This document shows, in pieces, positions 43,524 to 52,837 of a DNA stretch of 64,000 bases. A program made the translations under genes and the position numbers. This DNA comes from an uncultured Bacteroidia bacterium. Its GTDB lineage: Bacteria; Bacteroidota; Bacteroidia; Bacteroidales; UBA932. How positions within the stretch are numbered: the first letter of the stretch is position 1; each line of letters begins with the position of its first letter. The stretch spans positions 62,001 to 126,000 of the forward strand of contig CACZZZ010000009.1 of assembly GCA_902785825.1 (NCBI GenBank), written 5' to 3'. The notes below the pieces were generated by a model that ran no database searches, was not told the DNA's origin, and saw only the letters and a program-made list of their open reading frames with translations.

Positions 43524-43554
43524 CAAATGTACGAATTTTATTTTAATTAACAAA
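43524..43554 (-). promoter_or_regulatory. Perfect promoter of the rplC-rpsC unit
   Basis: Minus strand: TTTG (plus 43551-43554), 19 nt, TACATTTG (plus 43524-43531). This matches the Bacteroidetes primary-sigma consensus exactly in both boxes and spacing, as expected for a highly expressed ribosomal unit. Confidence 0.85.
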
Positions 43555-43596
43555 GTTTTCCACAATCCTAAGACCTCATAATCAAAGAGAAATCGT

Positions 43597-43604
43597 TATC
43601 TTTG
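43597..43604 (+). promoter_or_regulatory. -7 element TATCTTTG for dacA
   Basis: Perfect TAnnTTTG. It covers the TTG at 43602 that would otherwise extend dacA, so the true start must be downstream (ATG 43614 or 43623), giving a very short leader. No convincing -33. Confidence 0.5.
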
Positions 43605-43613
43605 CGGTACAAA

Positions 43614-44429
43614 ATGAGCGTAATGATAAACCATATATTATCAATCTTCGGTTTCCTCAACCTGTCCGCCGCCGACTGCCTGGACATCCTGATGGTCGCC
43701 GCCTTGATTTACCTCGTGTTCCGGTGGATCAGGGGATCCGCCGCCATGAGCATATTCATAGCTGTGATCCTCCTATTCGTCCTGAGAGTTGTTGTCGCGG
43801 CGTTGAACATGAGGCTGATGAACGCCTTGCTGGGCACCTTCATAGACGTGGGCGTGCTGGCCCTGATCGTGATCTTCCAGCCGGAGGTACGGCATTTCCT
43901 GATCAAGCTCGGGTCCACCTACGGAGCCGCCGGAAAGGGCAGGGAGATGATAGGGAAACTCTTCGGAATCAAGGAACAGAAGCTTGCGGGAGAATCTGTA
44001 AATGAGATCGCGGAGGCCTGCAGGGCCATGTCCGAGAACAAGACAGGCGCCTTGATAGTGCTCCCCCATAAAGATTCCTTGAACCATATTATCGAGACAG
44101 GAGACACTGTTGACGCGAAAGTCTCCAGAAGATTGATAATGAATATATTCTTCAAGAACTCCCCTCTCCATGACGGAGCCATGATAATAGAAGGTGACCG
44201 GATCGCCGCCGCAAGGTGTACCCTTCCCATCACCCAAAGATCAGACATACCCCCGAGCTACGGCATGAGGCATAAGGCCGCTATCGGAATCTCCGAGGAG
44301 ACGGACGCCGACGTGGTGGTAGTGTCAGAGGAAACCGGTGGTGTTTCTTTTGTCAGCGGGGGAGTCCTTATTCCGATAGGAAATATCAACGAGCTTAAAC
44401 TCAGGTTGGGCAAGAAAGAGGACAAGTGA
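43614..44429 (+). CDS. dacA: Diadenylate cyclase (c-di-AMP synthase), CdaA type
   Basis: 271 aa from ATG 43614 (ATG 43623 equally likely). Three N-terminal transmembrane helices (about 20-95) precede the DAC domain. NSPLHDGAMIIEGDRIAAARC has the catalytic DGA (187-189). The ATP-phosphate motif, normally RHR, is RHK (GMRHKAAIGISEETD, 219-221). The C-terminal end ISEETGGVSFVSGGVL is typical. It condenses two ATP to c-di-AMP at the membrane, a signal for osmotic and cell-wall homeostasis. mutS2 starts at its stop codon (TGATG), then yraN and manC follow. Confidence 0.93.
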   Translation: MSVMINHILSIFGFLNLSAADCLDILMVAALIYLVFRWIRGSAAMSIFIAVILLFVLRVVVAALNMRLMNALLGTFIDVGVLALIVIFQPEVRHFLIKLGSTYGAAGKGREMIGKLFGIKEQKLAGESVNEIAEACRAMSENKTGALIVLPHKDSLNHIIETGDTVDAKVSRRLIMNIFFKNSPLHDGAMIIEGDRIAAARCTLPITQRSDIPPSYGMRHKAAIGISEETDADVVVVSEETGGVSFVSGGVLIPIGNINELKLRLGKKEDK

Positions 44430-46942
44430 TGGAGGATAACGGAATAGACAGGAGGCTTGAGGGCAAGCTGGGGTTTGACAAGGTCAGGGCGATGGTCTCT
44501 GACCGTTGTTCTACTGAATATGCCGTGGGCAGAGTGGCTGAGGAGACTTTCTGCTCTGACCCGAGGACTATCCGGCACAGGTTGGCCTTGACGGACGAGA
44601 TGAGGCTGATCATGATGTTCGAGGAGAGTTTCCCGACCAATGGCTACATTGACTGCCTGTACTTCCTGAAGCCTCTCGCCCAGGAGGGATGGTACATAGA
44701 CACCGGGTCGCTCGGGAAACTGCGAACCATGGTGGAGACGGTCCGCAAGCTGACCAACTTCTTCATGTCCATAAAGGATGGAATATACCCCAACCTCAAG
44801 AAAATGAGCGCTCCGGTGATGAGTTTCCCGGAAGTTCAGAGAAGGATAGACGCCATCCTGGATAAGTATGGTGACATAAAGGACACCGCATCCGACAGCC
44901 TGATGCAGATACGGAAGTCGCTGAAAGCCAAGGAAGGAGCCATATCAAAGAGAGCAAACGCCATCCTCGCCCAGGCGAAAGCGGACGGCTTGGTGGATGA
45001 GGATGCCGGTCTTTCTGTCAGGGATGGAAAGCTGCTTATCCCGGTGAGCGGCTCGAGCAAGAAAAAGATTCCCGGATTTGTCTATGACACTTCCGCTACT
45101 GGAAAGACGGCCTTCGTGGAACCCGCCGAGATCATTGAGATTGAAAACGAGATATTCACTCTAAAGGCCGAGGAGGCCCAGGAGATCCAGCGCATCCTGG
45201 CCGCCTTCAGCGATTTCGTACGGCCTTACGTACCCGATCTCATCAACTCGGCCGAATACATGGGCGAGATGGATTTCCTGATCGCCAAGGCTCAAGTGTC
45301 CCTTGACTTCAAGGCCGGCATGCCTGTCATTTCTGAAGAAGGGGAGATGAATCTGAGAAAAGCCAGGCATCCGCTACTCGAGAAAGCCCTTGCGAGGGAG
45401 AAAAGGGAAATCGTCCCTGTCACCATAAAACTAACGCCCTCAAAGCACATCCTGCTGATTTCAGGCCCTAACGCTGGAGGAAAATCCGTCTGCCTTAAGA
45501 CCGCGGGACTTCTCCAGTACATGTTCCAGTGGGGCATGCTCGTCCCAACTTCGGAATCCTCTGAGCTCCCGGTCTTCGACAGAATCATGGTAAGCATCGG
45601 AGACGACCAGAGCATTGAGAACGATCTGAGCACGTACAGCTCTTTCCTCGAGGACATGAAAACCATGCTCAGGGAGGCTGACTCCAAAACATTGGTCCTT
45701 ATCGACGAATTTGGTTCCGGAACCGAGCCGACAGCTGGTGGAGCTATTGCGGAAGCTATTCTTAGTGAATTAGATAAGCGGGGAGTTTACGGTGTGATCA
45801 CAACCCACTACACCAATCTCAAGCTATATGCCTCCGGACCTGACACCGGAGTTGTGAATGGTGCGATGCAGTTTGACGCCGCCAAGATCCAGCCGCTTTT
45901 CAAACTTGACATCGGAATGCCCGGAGGATCCTTCGCGTTCGAGCTCGCTAGGAAGATGGGGCTCCCGGAGAACATCGTCAAAGACGCCGAGAACAGGGTC
46001 GGTGAGGAGTTCGTCGGCATGGAGAGGAACCTCAGGAAGATTGTTCGCAACAGGCGGGCTCTGGACGAGAAACTTCAGAAGATTAAGAATACCGACAGGA
46101 CTCTTGACAGCATAACCGAACGCTACCAGAAAGAGCTGGAGGGCATAAAGCAGACCAAGAAGGAGATTCTCGAGCAGGCGAAGAAAGAAGCCGAGGAGAT
46201 AGTTCTTGGCGCAAACAAGACTGTCGAGAACACGATCCGGACCATCAAGGAATCGCAAGCCGACAAAGAGAAGACTTCAGACGCCAGGAAAGAGCTGCAG
46301 GACTTCCTCGGGGCCTTGCAGACTAAAAAAGAAAGTGACAAAAAAGACCACGACGACTACATAGACCGTAAACTCAAGCAGCTTTCTGAGAGGAAACGCA
46401 AGGCAGAGGCCAGGAAGGGAAGCGTGAAAAGGGAGATGGAGACTGAGGAGAAAGACCGTTTCAGACCTGGGCCACTGAAAGTCGGAGAGAAGGTGAGGAT
46501 CAAGGACAACGGAATGGTGGGCGAGGTCACAAGGGTGTCGAACAAGGCCGTGACTGTGGCGATAGGCAACATCACCAGCAAGATGCCCGTGGACAAGGTT
46601 GAGAGAATATCTTCCAATGAATATAAAGCCGCCAGGAAAGAATCCATAAAACCCGTCTCAACTGTTGACAATTCGGGATTAAGGGAGCGCAGAATGAGAT
46701 TCTCTCCCGAGCTTGACGTAAGGGGTGAGAGGGTGTCCGACGCCTTGGACATCGTCATCCACTACATCGACGACGCTATTATGCTCGGGGTGGGCTCGGT
46801 CAGGATCATCCACGGAAAAGGGACAGGAGCCTTGAGAGATGAGCTTCAAAAGTATCTCAGGACAATCCCCGGGGTGAGTTCCGTCCATGACGAGCATATC
46901 CAGTTCGGCGGCACCGGCGTCACCATCGTGCAATTTGATTAG
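44429..46942 (+). CDS. mutS2: Endonuclease MutS2 (ribosome-rescue/anti-recombination ATPase)
   Basis: 837 aa from ATG 44429, which shares one base with the dacA stop. It lacks the mismatch-reading domain of MutS. Clamp and lever helices are followed by the ATPase (ISGPNAGGKSVCLKTAGL; TLVLIDEFGSGTEP; TTHYTNLK), a long coiled coil (about 520-640), a KOW-like segment (VGEKVRIKDNGMVGEVTRV) and a C-terminal Smr domain (ELDVRGERVSDAL, VRIIHGKGTGALRDEL). MutS2 of Bacillus splits collided ribosomes, whereas that of Helicobacter limits recombination. The role here is open between the two. Confidence 0.95.
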   Translation: MEDNGIDRRLEGKLGFDKVRAMVSDRCSTEYAVGRVAEETFCSDPRTIRHRLALTDEMRLIMMFEESFPTNGYIDCLYFLKPLAQEGWYIDTGSLGKLRTMVETVRKLTNFFMSIKDGIYPNLKKMSAPVMSFPEVQRRIDAILDKYGDIKDTASDSLMQIRKSLKAKEGAISKRANAILAQAKADGLVDEDAGLSVRDGKLLIPVSGSSKKKIPGFVYDTSATGKTAFVEPAEIIEIENEIFTLKAEEAQEIQRILAAFSDFVRPYVPDLINSAEYMGEMDFLIAKAQVSLDFKAGMPVISEEGEMNLRKARHPLLEKALAREKREIVPVTIKLTPSKHILLISGPNAGGKSVCLKTAGLLQYMFQWGMLVPTSESSELPVFDRIMVSIGDDQSIENDLSTYSSFLEDMKTMLREADSKTLVLIDEFGSGTEPTAGGAIAEAILSELDKRGVYGVITTHYTNLKLYASGPDTGVVNGAMQFDAAKIQPLFKLDIGMPGGSFAFELARKMGLPENIVKDAENRVGEEFVGMERNLRKIVRNRRALDEKLQKIKNTDRTLDSITERYQKELEGIKQTKKEILEQAKKEAEEIVLGANKTVENTIRTIKESQADKEKTSDARKELQDFLGALQTKKESDKKDHDDYIDRKLKQLSERKRKAEARKGSVKREMETEEKDRFRPGPLKVGEKVRIKDNGMVGEVTRVSNKAVTVAIGNITSKMPVDKVERISSNEYKAARKESIKPVSTVDNSGLRERRMRFSPELDVRGERVSDALDIVIHYIDDAIMLGVGSVRIIHGKGTGALRDELQKYLRTIPGVSSVHDEHIQFGGTGVTIVQFD

Positions 46943-46963
46943 CTTTACTTATTAATATGAATT

Positions 46964-47365
46964 ATGAAAAACAAAGAAAGAAAACCGACAGCGAGGATGC
47001 TGTTGGGGAAGAAGGGTGAGGATGTGGCCTGCAGGTTCCTGGAAGGCATGGGACACAGGATTGTTGCCAGGAATTACAGGTCCGGACATCTTGAGATTGA
47101 CATCATCTCAACCCAAGGGAACGGCGTACATTTTGTAGAGGTAAAGAGCCGTGTGGCTCCCGTTGCCGTGGCTCCGGAGGAAAATGTCACACCTCTCAAA
47201 CAGAAGAAAATAGCGAATGCGGCGCTGAAGTATCTCCATGGGTCCAAGGATCCCGGAGTGACCTGGGGAATGGATGTGAGCTTCGATGTTGTGGCGGTCA
47301 CTTTCGACGGAGGGGAGGAAAAGCTGGAGTGGTTTCCGGACGCCTTCATTCCGATGTATGTTTGA
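46964..47365 (+). CDS. YraN/UPF0102 family nuclease-fold protein
   Basis: 133 aa. Restriction-endonuclease-like fold: LGKKGEDVACRFLEGMGHRIVARNYRSGHLEIDII with the catalytic E-x-D (LEID), then HFVEVKSR (ExK motif), all residues intact. YraN proteins are widespread, DNA repair or uptake related, but unproven. 21 nt after mutS2. Confidence 0.9.
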   Translation: MKNKERKPTARMLLGKKGEDVACRFLEGMGHRIVARNYRSGHLEIDIISTQGNGVHFVEVKSRVAPVAVAPEENVTPLKQKKIANAALKYLHGSKDPGVTWGMDVSFDVVAVTFDGGEEKLEWFPDAFIPMYV

Positions 47366-47392
47366 GAAGGTTTTTGCGATTTGACCCATAAT

Positions 47393-48487
47393 ATGACAGA
47401 TAAAAGATATTGCGTGATTATGGCCGGTGGTACGGCGAACCATTTCTGGCCGATAAGCAGGGAATCCAAACCCAAACAATTCCTGAACATCGCCGGAGGC
47501 GGGAAATCCTTCCTGAGAATGACCTTCGAGAGGTTTTTGAGAATCATCCCCCTTGAGAATATTATAGTTGTGACTTTGGACCGGTTCGGAGACCTGGTCA
47601 AGGAGCAGATCCCGGAGCTCCCCGCGGAGAATCTCCTGCTTGAGCCCCACAGCCGCAACACCGCTCCCTGTATCGCGTATTCCACTTTCACAATCCTGAA
47701 AAGGGATCCGGAGGCGATCATCCTGACCACCCCGGCGGACCACATAATTACCGACGAGGACGCTTTCCGGAAGGCTGTTGACGATGTGATCGAATACGCC
47801 ACCAAGAACAATGCCTTGATGACCTTGGGAATATCCCCCACCGGACCTGAGACCGGATACGGTTACATCCAAGTCACCGGAGGAAAGACCGGGGCCAAAT
47901 CTGGTAAGCCCGTCAAAGTCAAGACCTTCACCGAGAAACCAGACAAAGATCTGGCGCAAGTCTTCTACAACAGCGGGGAGTTTTTCTGGAACTCAGGAAT
48001 CTTCGCCTGGAAAGCTTCCACGATTCTCGCGGAGATGACAAAGTATCTCCCGGATGTTGTCTCGGTTTTCAAGGGATGGGAGAACATTCTGGGCGGACCG
48101 TCAGAGAAGCCTTTCCTGGAGAAAGCATATTCGGAATGCCCGAAGATCTCCATCGACTACGGAGTCATGGAAAAGACCGACCTTGCTTGGCTTTATTCCG
48201 GTAGTTTCGGATGGTTCGACATCGACAGTTGGGAATCCCTGTTCAAGACAACGCCCTCCAAAGACCAGGACGGAAACGCCACAAACTCAAAGAAAAACCT
48301 TTTCATGGGAGACGAGGACAACCTGGTCGTGACCGAAAACAAAAAGAAGATCTACGCCATAAAAGGCCTGAGAAACTTCATGGTCATCGACACCGACGAC
48401 GCCCTCCTTATCTGTCCCAGGGACGACAAGCAGTTCAAGGAATTCATCACTGGGCTCGGGATGCCCGGATACGAAGAGTTTCGGTAA
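47393..48487 (+). CDS. manC: Mannose-1-phosphate guanylyltransferase
   Basis: 364 aa from MTDKRYCVIMAGGTANHFWP; the TTG at 47381 is less likely. The enzyme makes GDP-mannose from GTP and mannose-1-phosphate for glycan synthesis. Family features: NIIVVTLDRFGDLV, LLLEPHSRNTAPCIAY, ILTTPADHIITDEDAF, TGYGYIQV, KVKTFTEKPD, FFWNSGIFAWKAS, FGWFDIDSWESL. The nucleotide-binding signature, normally GGxGTRxWPxSR, reads GGTANHFWPISR, so the Arg that touches phosphate is His. Its 3' end overlaps the convergent membrane-protein gene by 41 bp. Confidence 0.92.
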   Translation: MTDKRYCVIMAGGTANHFWPISRESKPKQFLNIAGGGKSFLRMTFERFLRIIPLENIIVVTLDRFGDLVKEQIPELPAENLLLEPHSRNTAPCIAYSTFTILKRDPEAIILTTPADHIITDEDAFRKAVDDVIEYATKNNALMTLGISPTGPETGYGYIQVTGGKTGAKSGKPVKVKTFTEKPDKDLAQVFYNSGEFFWNSGIFAWKASTILAEMTKYLPDVVSVFKGWENILGGPSEKPFLEKAYSECPKISIDYGVMEKTDLAWLYSGSFGWFDIDSWESLFKTTPSKDQDGNATNSKKNLFMGDEDNLVVTENKKKIYAIKGLRNFMVIDTDDALLICPRDDKQFKEFITGLGMPGYEEFR

Positions 48488-49976
48488 CAGCTATCCAGGC
48501 GAACACAAGCTTCACAGCGTGCATCGGCATCCAATAGCGAAGCGCTATCGGACTGGCGAAAGTCACCGTTCCGTAATATACCAACCCGAGAAGGAACAAC
48601 ATCCAAAGAACCATCCTGGTGTCTCTGGATAGTTCCTCTTGTTTCTTTGTGAACACGAGGAAACCCGCCGAGGCAAGGAACACGATCCAGGTCAGGAGTT
48701 CTATCCATTTATACAATGGAATGAATATGTCTGTGTACAGGCTTCCCCTTGCCACGTAAGCCTTGTCTTCGGGAATATTGAACCAGCTCACCATTTCTTC
48801 TTTCCCGGCCGGAATATCATTCCCGCCATCATTCATCTCGATCTGTGTAGTGAAAAAGACCTGCTTGATATTCGGCAAGAGATAATGCTTCAAAAACAGT
48901 CCCGGAAAATTGAACATCAGCCACTTCCCGTATTTTTTGTACACACCGCTACCGAGTTTGACCCACGCCATGGAGTAATCATTATCCTTGCCGATGTGCC
49001 GGTAATGGTACTGCTTCAACGGGCATTCATCTATCCAGATAAAAGCGGCGGTGGCTTTTTTCCCTCCCTCGGTGCTCTCGATAATCTTCTTGTTCCTCAT
49101 CTCATATCGGACCACGAAGACATGCAGGTCTTTGACCTCAGGGTCTTTGGGAACCTTGATCTTCTTCGTGTCCTCTGTCTCTATGAAAGGAATGACATGA
49201 ATCCCGTTATTAGCGAGCTGCCAGCCGTCAAAACCTGTGGAGAACTGCCTCAACCCATAATATTGCTCCATATTGTCGAGCGTCTGGACATAAAACACCA
49301 CCAAGGTGGCGATCGTCAATCCGACCGAAGCCACCCGCATGAGCCATTTTCCGTTGAGCAACAGGATCGGGATAAAGGCCGCTGGGAGGTAAATGCTGGC
49401 ATATCTGGTGTGCAGTGAGCAGAATAGAGCCGCGATGTAAATGAGCATTGCCACCCAGGAACCATCCTTGATCATAAGGATGAGCATAGCGATGATGACG
49501 AACAAAAGGGCACACTGCAGCGCGTCTGAGAGAATCGTGTCAAGCAGGAAAAACGCTGTCGGACTGAATACCACGACCACCTCGAACAAAATGAAGTGCC
49601 ACCTTTTCTTTCCCGGCCAGTATTTCTTCACAGCGAGCAAAAGGACACTCGCTGATAAAGCGTAGATTAAAGCCTGCGAGACAATGATGGAAAAGAGGCT
49701 TTTGGAGAAGACGTGCAATATTCTCAAAAAGAACGAGTACCCGAAAGGCCTCATGTGGGTGAACTGGTTGTTGAGAGCGGCCCAGATGTACCCATAAGAG
49801 TCAGAGGACATCCTCGGGTAAGGGAAGGTAAAAGTCACAAGCAAGCACCCGGCCAATACGGTCAGGAATACGACCAGCCAGTCAAGAGCTTGCTCCTTCC
49901 GGAATATAAAATGGAGAAAGCTCTCAGGCTTTGGCTGTTTCGTGATATTCTTTTTCGGTGTTGACTTCCCAGACAT
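48447..49976 (-). CDS. Polytopic membrane protein, GT-C-like
   Basis: 509 aa with about ten transmembrane helices: first [19 protein letters not shown], then [18 protein letters not shown] between helices 1 and 2, and a last set near the C-terminus. An acidic pair in the first outer loop ([14 protein letters not shown]) is in the position of the GT-C catalytic loop. A large extracytoplasmic insert (about 270-400) contains [16 protein letters not shown]. It may transfer a lipid-linked sugar to a protein or glycan, in line with the neighbouring GtrA and manC genes; the family is not certain. Its start lies 53 nt inside the end of the FAD-oxidoreductase gene, and its end overlaps manC. Confidence 0.75.
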   Translation of the reverse strand: MSGKSTPKKNITKQPKPESFLHFIFRKEQALDWLVVFLTVLAGCLLVTFTFPYPRMSSDSYGYIWAALNNQFTHMRPFGYSFFLRILHVFSKSLFSIIVSQALIYALSASVLLLAVKKYWPGKKRWHFILFEVVVVFSPTAFFLLDTILSDALQCALLFVIIAMLILMIKDGSWVAMLIYIAALFCSLHTRYASIYLPAAFIPILLLNGKWLMRVASVGLTIATLVVFYVQTLDNMEQYYGLRQFSTGFDGWQLANNGIHVIPFIETEDTKKIKVPKDPEVKDLHVFVVRYEMRNKKIIESTEGGKKATAAFIWIDECPLKQYHYRHIGKDNDYSMAWVKLGSGVYKKYGKWLMFNFPGLFLKHYLLPNIKQVFFTTQIEMNDGGNDIPAGKEEMVSWFNIPEDKAYVARGSLYTDIFIPLYKWIELLTWIVFLASAGFLVFTKKQEELSRDTRMVLWMLFLLGLVYYGTVTFASPIALRYWMPMHAVKLVFAWIAVTETLRIRASRAQ

Positions 49977-51489
49977 TGTCCTTGGATGATTTATTCTCCT
50001 TGACGCAGCGGACGGCCTCCATGGCGGTTAGCATTGAGTGGTCCATATTATTGTACCTGTGCTGGCCATTCCTTCCTATGCAGAACAGGTTCTGGAAACC
50101 GTCAAGCCACTCCCTGACTTTGGAGATCTCCTTATATGTGCCGAAATAGGCGGGATATGCTTTCTTGACTTTAATCCTGTCAGCTTTAAGCACATCGCTC
50201 CTGTCCGCGACCCCGATTTTCTCAAGCTCTCCAAGAGCCATTTCCACGAAATCAGCGTCAGGCATATTCCACATCCCGTCCCCCTCGTCACAGAAGTATT
50301 CCATCCCGACGTACATGGTTCCTTTATAGTCAGAGACCATGTAGGGAGACCAGTTGTTGAATATCTGGAGACGGCCAACTTTGACATCCCTTTCCTGGAC
50401 ATAAATCCAAGTGTCCGGCACCCTGCCCTCGTATGTCTTTATCTTTGTCCCGTTGGTGATCTTCAGTTTTTTCACCAGGACACCGACCGTGATAAAATCC
50501 CTGTAAGGCAGCCCGGAAGCCACTTCTGCCACCGCTGATGGTGTCTCAACTCCCTTGACCGCGGCCACAAGATCCTTGACCGGCATGCTGGAAAAGAGAT
50601 AGTCGCAAGGGATCGTCTCCTGGACGCCTCCCGACTCCACCTCAACGGCCGTGACCTTTCCTTCCTCGGCGACAATACCGGTAACCTTAGACAGCATACG
50701 GATCTCCCCTCCGGCTTTCTCCACCTCGGAAGCGACGGTCTCCCAAAGTTGACCTGGGCCATATTTAGGATATATAAATCTCTCAATAAGAGAAGTTTCC
50801 ACTTTTTGCTGGTCTATGCTCTTCTTCCTGAAAGGCTTTGTCAGGACATCTTTCAAGATTGACATGACGCTCAGACCCTTAACCCTCTGAGCTCCCCAGT
50901 CGGCCCCTATCTTGCTGGGATGGACTCCCCAAACCTTCTCGGTGTAGTCCTCAAAGAACATCTCGTACAGGGGTCTTCCGAAACGATTGACATAGAAGTT
51001 CTCAAGAGAGGTCTCCGGCAGTTTATGGAGAGTCGAGACCAGATACCCCCAGCCCACACGTATCGTGTTCCACAACCCCATACCCGCGAAAGTGGACCAT
51101 TTGATGGAGATGGGATAATCAAAGAAATGACGCAGGAAGAATATTCTGGACACCCTGTCCCTTAGGAGCATAACCCTATCCTCTTTCTCAGGATCCGGTC
51201 CTCCCTGGACAAGTTCCTTGTCCCTCTCAAGCAATATGTCATCAAGAGACGGAGAACCCTGGATGGGCATCATGGACTCCCACCAAGCCATCACCTCCTG
51301 GTTCTTGGAGAAGAAACGGTGGCCTCCTATGTCCATCCTGTTGCCATCGTTATTTACCGTCCTGGATATTCCGCCCACAAAGGAGCTCTCCTCAAGCACT
51401 AAGGGTTTGATGTCTGTCTGCCTCAGAAGCTCAAGGGCAGCGGTCAATCCGGCTGGACCGGCTCCAATTATCACGGCTGTCTTTCCCAT
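49924..51489 (-). CDS. FAD-dependent amine-oxidase/UDP-galactopyranose-mutase-like protein
   Basis: 521 aa. N-terminal Rossmann FAD site [18 protein letters not shown] with an acidic end ([15 protein letters not shown]), then [12 protein letters not shown], the motif shared by UDP-galactopyranose mutases and related desaturase-like flavoproteins. The C-terminal FAD loop is [20 protein letters not shown]. Members beside GtrA and GT genes are thought to alter nucleotide or lipid-linked sugars; the exact reaction is unknown. Cytosolic. It lies 6 nt after gtrA and overlaps the membrane-protein gene by 53 nt. Confidence 0.82.
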   Translation of the reverse strand: MGKTAVIIGAGPAGLTAALELLRQTDIKPLVLEESSFVGGISRTVNNDGNRMDIGGHRFFSKNQEVMAWWESMMPIQGSPSLDDILLERDKELVQGGPDPEKEDRVMLLRDRVSRIFFLRHFFDYPISIKWSTFAGMGLWNTIRVGWGYLVSTLHKLPETSLENFYVNRFGRPLYEMFFEDYTEKVWGVHPSKIGADWGAQRVKGLSVMSILKDVLTKPFRKKSIDQQKVETSLIERFIYPKYGPGQLWETVASEVEKAGGEIRMLSKVTGIVAEEGKVTAVEVESGGVQETIPCDYLFSSMPVKDLVAAVKGVETPSAVAEVASGLPYRDFITVGVLVKKLKITNGTKIKTYEGRVPDTWIYVQERDVKVGRLQIFNNWSPYMVSDYKGTMYVGMEYFCDEGDGMWNMPDADFVEMALGELEKIGVADRSDVLKADRIKVKKAYPAYFGTYKEISKVREWLDGFQNLFCIGRNGQHRYNNMDHSMLTAMEAVRCVKENKSSKDNVWEVNTEKEYHETAKA

Positions 51490-51495
51490 GCCACA

Positions 51496-51924
51496 TCAAG
51501 ATTTGAAAACCAGGAACCTCCTGGCGAGAAAATTCCAAAAAAACACGATACCTGTCGAGACAATCTTGGATAACATGTAGTGGAAACCAAGCCCGTCTGT
51601 GCAGGCAAACATTATAAGCTCGTTCAGCCCGAGGCCAATCACCCCGATTATCGCGAACGCGGCGAATTCAGCCCACGCGTTCTTGAGTTTGCTCTCACCA
51701 AATACCCAAGCCGTGCTGAGCAGGTAATTGCAGATCAAGCCGAGGATAAAAGCGATCGCGGCCGACCAAAGATAAGGCAGCCCAGCCTTCTCGGTAAGAA
51801 GCCACAGGCTGCCATAATCGACCACAAACGAAATCCCCCCGACAACAGCATATCTGAAGAGTTGCCCGATAAGGCTATCGGGCTTTTCTTTCAAAATAGT
51901 CTTAAGCGAGGGAATACCAGCCAT
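51496..51924 (-). CDS. GtrA-family membrane protein
   Basis: 142 aa with four transmembrane helices. LFRYAVVGGISFVVDYGSLWLL is the GtrA start, LICNYLLSTAWVF the middle motif (N-Y-x-x-x-x-x-W-x-F), and FFWNFLARRFLVF the end. GtrA proteins take part in moving undecaprenyl-linked sugars across the inner membrane. The ATG is directly adjacent to the fabG stop, with no spacer. Confidence 0.92.
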   Translation of the reverse strand: MAGIPSLKTILKEKPDSLIGQLFRYAVVGGISFVVDYGSLWLLTEKAGLPYLWSAAIAFILGLICNYLLSTAWVFGESKLKNAWAEFAAFAIIGVIGLGLNELIMFACTDGLGFHYMLSKIVSTGIVFFWNFLARRFLVFKS

Positions 51925-52671
51925 TTAGCAATTCATAGCACCACAGCAGTGGATAACCTGGCCGCTGACATAACTGGAGAGATCGCTGGCGAGGAACAGG
52001 GCCACATTAGCGACATCTTCCGGCGTGCCACCCCTACGCAGGGGAATCTGCTTGATCCAAGCGTCACGAACCTCCTGTGAAAGAACATTGGTCATATCAG
52101 AGATGATGAATCCGGGAGCGATGCAGTTTGCCCTGATGCCGCGGGGACCCATTTCCTTGGCGATGGACTTGGCAAGTCCGATCATACCAGCCTTGGAAGC
52201 GGAGTAGTTGCACTGTCCCGCATTGCCTGAGACACCCACGACGGAGGACATGTTGATGATGCTTCCTCCCCTCTGGCGAGCCATTATAGGGGTGATGGCG
52301 TGGATGAAGTTGAAAGCGGACTTAAGGTTGACTCCGATGACCGCGTCCCACTGCTGCTCCGTCATCCTCATCATCAGGCCGTCTTTCGTGATGCCGGCGT
52401 TGTTGACAAGAATATCGATCTTTCCGAAATCAGCGAGGATCTGCTCCACAACCGTGTGGGTCTCCTCAAAATTGGCGGCGTTCGAAGCGTAACCCTTTAC
52501 CTTATGGCCGAAGGCCTCAAGTTCCTTTATAGTTTGCTCGGCCGCCTCGTTGATCACGAGGTCAGTGAAAGCCACATCAGCTCCTTCGGAAGCGAATTTA
52601 AGCGCGATCGCTTTACCGATTCCTCTCGCGGCGCCCGTCACAAGGGCGACTTTTCCTTCCAATAATCCCAT
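51925..52671 (-). CDS. fabG: 3-oxoacyl-ACP reductase
   Basis: 248 aa SDR. Cofactor site LVTGAARGIGKAIAL, NNAG (ILVNNAGITKDGLMMRM is highly FabG-like), catalytic Ser (INMSSVVG) and YxxxK (CNYSASKAG), and C-terminal GTPEDVANVALFLASDLSSYVSGQVI. It reduces 3-oxoacyl-ACP in fatty-acid elongation. It heads the minus-strand run to gtrA. The upstream region carries a 10-bp direct repeat, ATACTGTTAT, with 20-nt spacing; no standard -7 box is visible. Confidence 0.93.
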   Translation of the reverse strand: MGLLEGKVALVTGAARGIGKAIALKFASEGADVAFTDLVINEAAEQTIKELEAFGHKVKGYASNAANFEETHTVVEQILADFGKIDILVNNAGITKDGLMMRMTEQQWDAVIGVNLKSAFNFIHAITPIMARQRGGSIINMSSVVGVSGNAGQCNYSASKAGMIGLAKSIAKEMGPRGIRANCIAPGFIISDMTNVLSQEVRDAWIKQIPLRRGGTPEDVANVALFLASDLSSYVSGQVIHCCGAMNC

Positions 52672-52710
52672 AACAGTATTTATTCTTTTATAACAGTATC
52701 TTCTTTTCCG

Positions 52711-52757
52711 CCAGATTCTTCGCTACGCCAGATTCTTCGCTACGCTCAGAATGACAG
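52711..52757 (+). repeat. Short interspersed repeat, copy 3, with 17-nt tandem doubling
   Basis: CCAGATTCTTCGCTACG occurs twice back to back (52711-52727, 52728-52744), followed by CTCAGAATGACAGG. The core is shared with the copies at 8595 and 38612 and has the same orientation. It lies between fabG and ahcY and contains the ATG at 52751 that would wrongly extend ahcY. Confidence 0.8.
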
Positions 52758-52808
52758 GATTAGCTGCAAAAATAACGTTATTTGTCAAGAGGGGCAAGAA
52801 TAAATGGC

Positions 52809-52816
52809 TATATTTG
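52809..52816 (+). promoter_or_regulatory. -7 element TATATTTG for ahcY
   Basis: Perfect TAnnTTTG, 21 nt before the GTG start. A TTTG at 52781-52784 is 24 nt upstream, longer than the usual 19-20. Its position supports the GTG start, since upstream ATGs would precede the transcript. Confidence 0.55.
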
Positions 52817-52837
52817 CACCTCAAAAATAAAATAAAA

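Noticed and set aside
52670..52699. ATACTGTTAT direct repeats upstream of fabG as an operator
   Set aside because: One copy covers the start codon, and two short copies are not enough to separate a site from chance; kept only as a note in the fabG entry.
52751..52837. N-terminal extension of AhcY by 29 residues from an ATG at 52751
   Set aside because: The ATG lies in the interspersed repeat and upstream of the -7 box; the extra residues do not look like the family.
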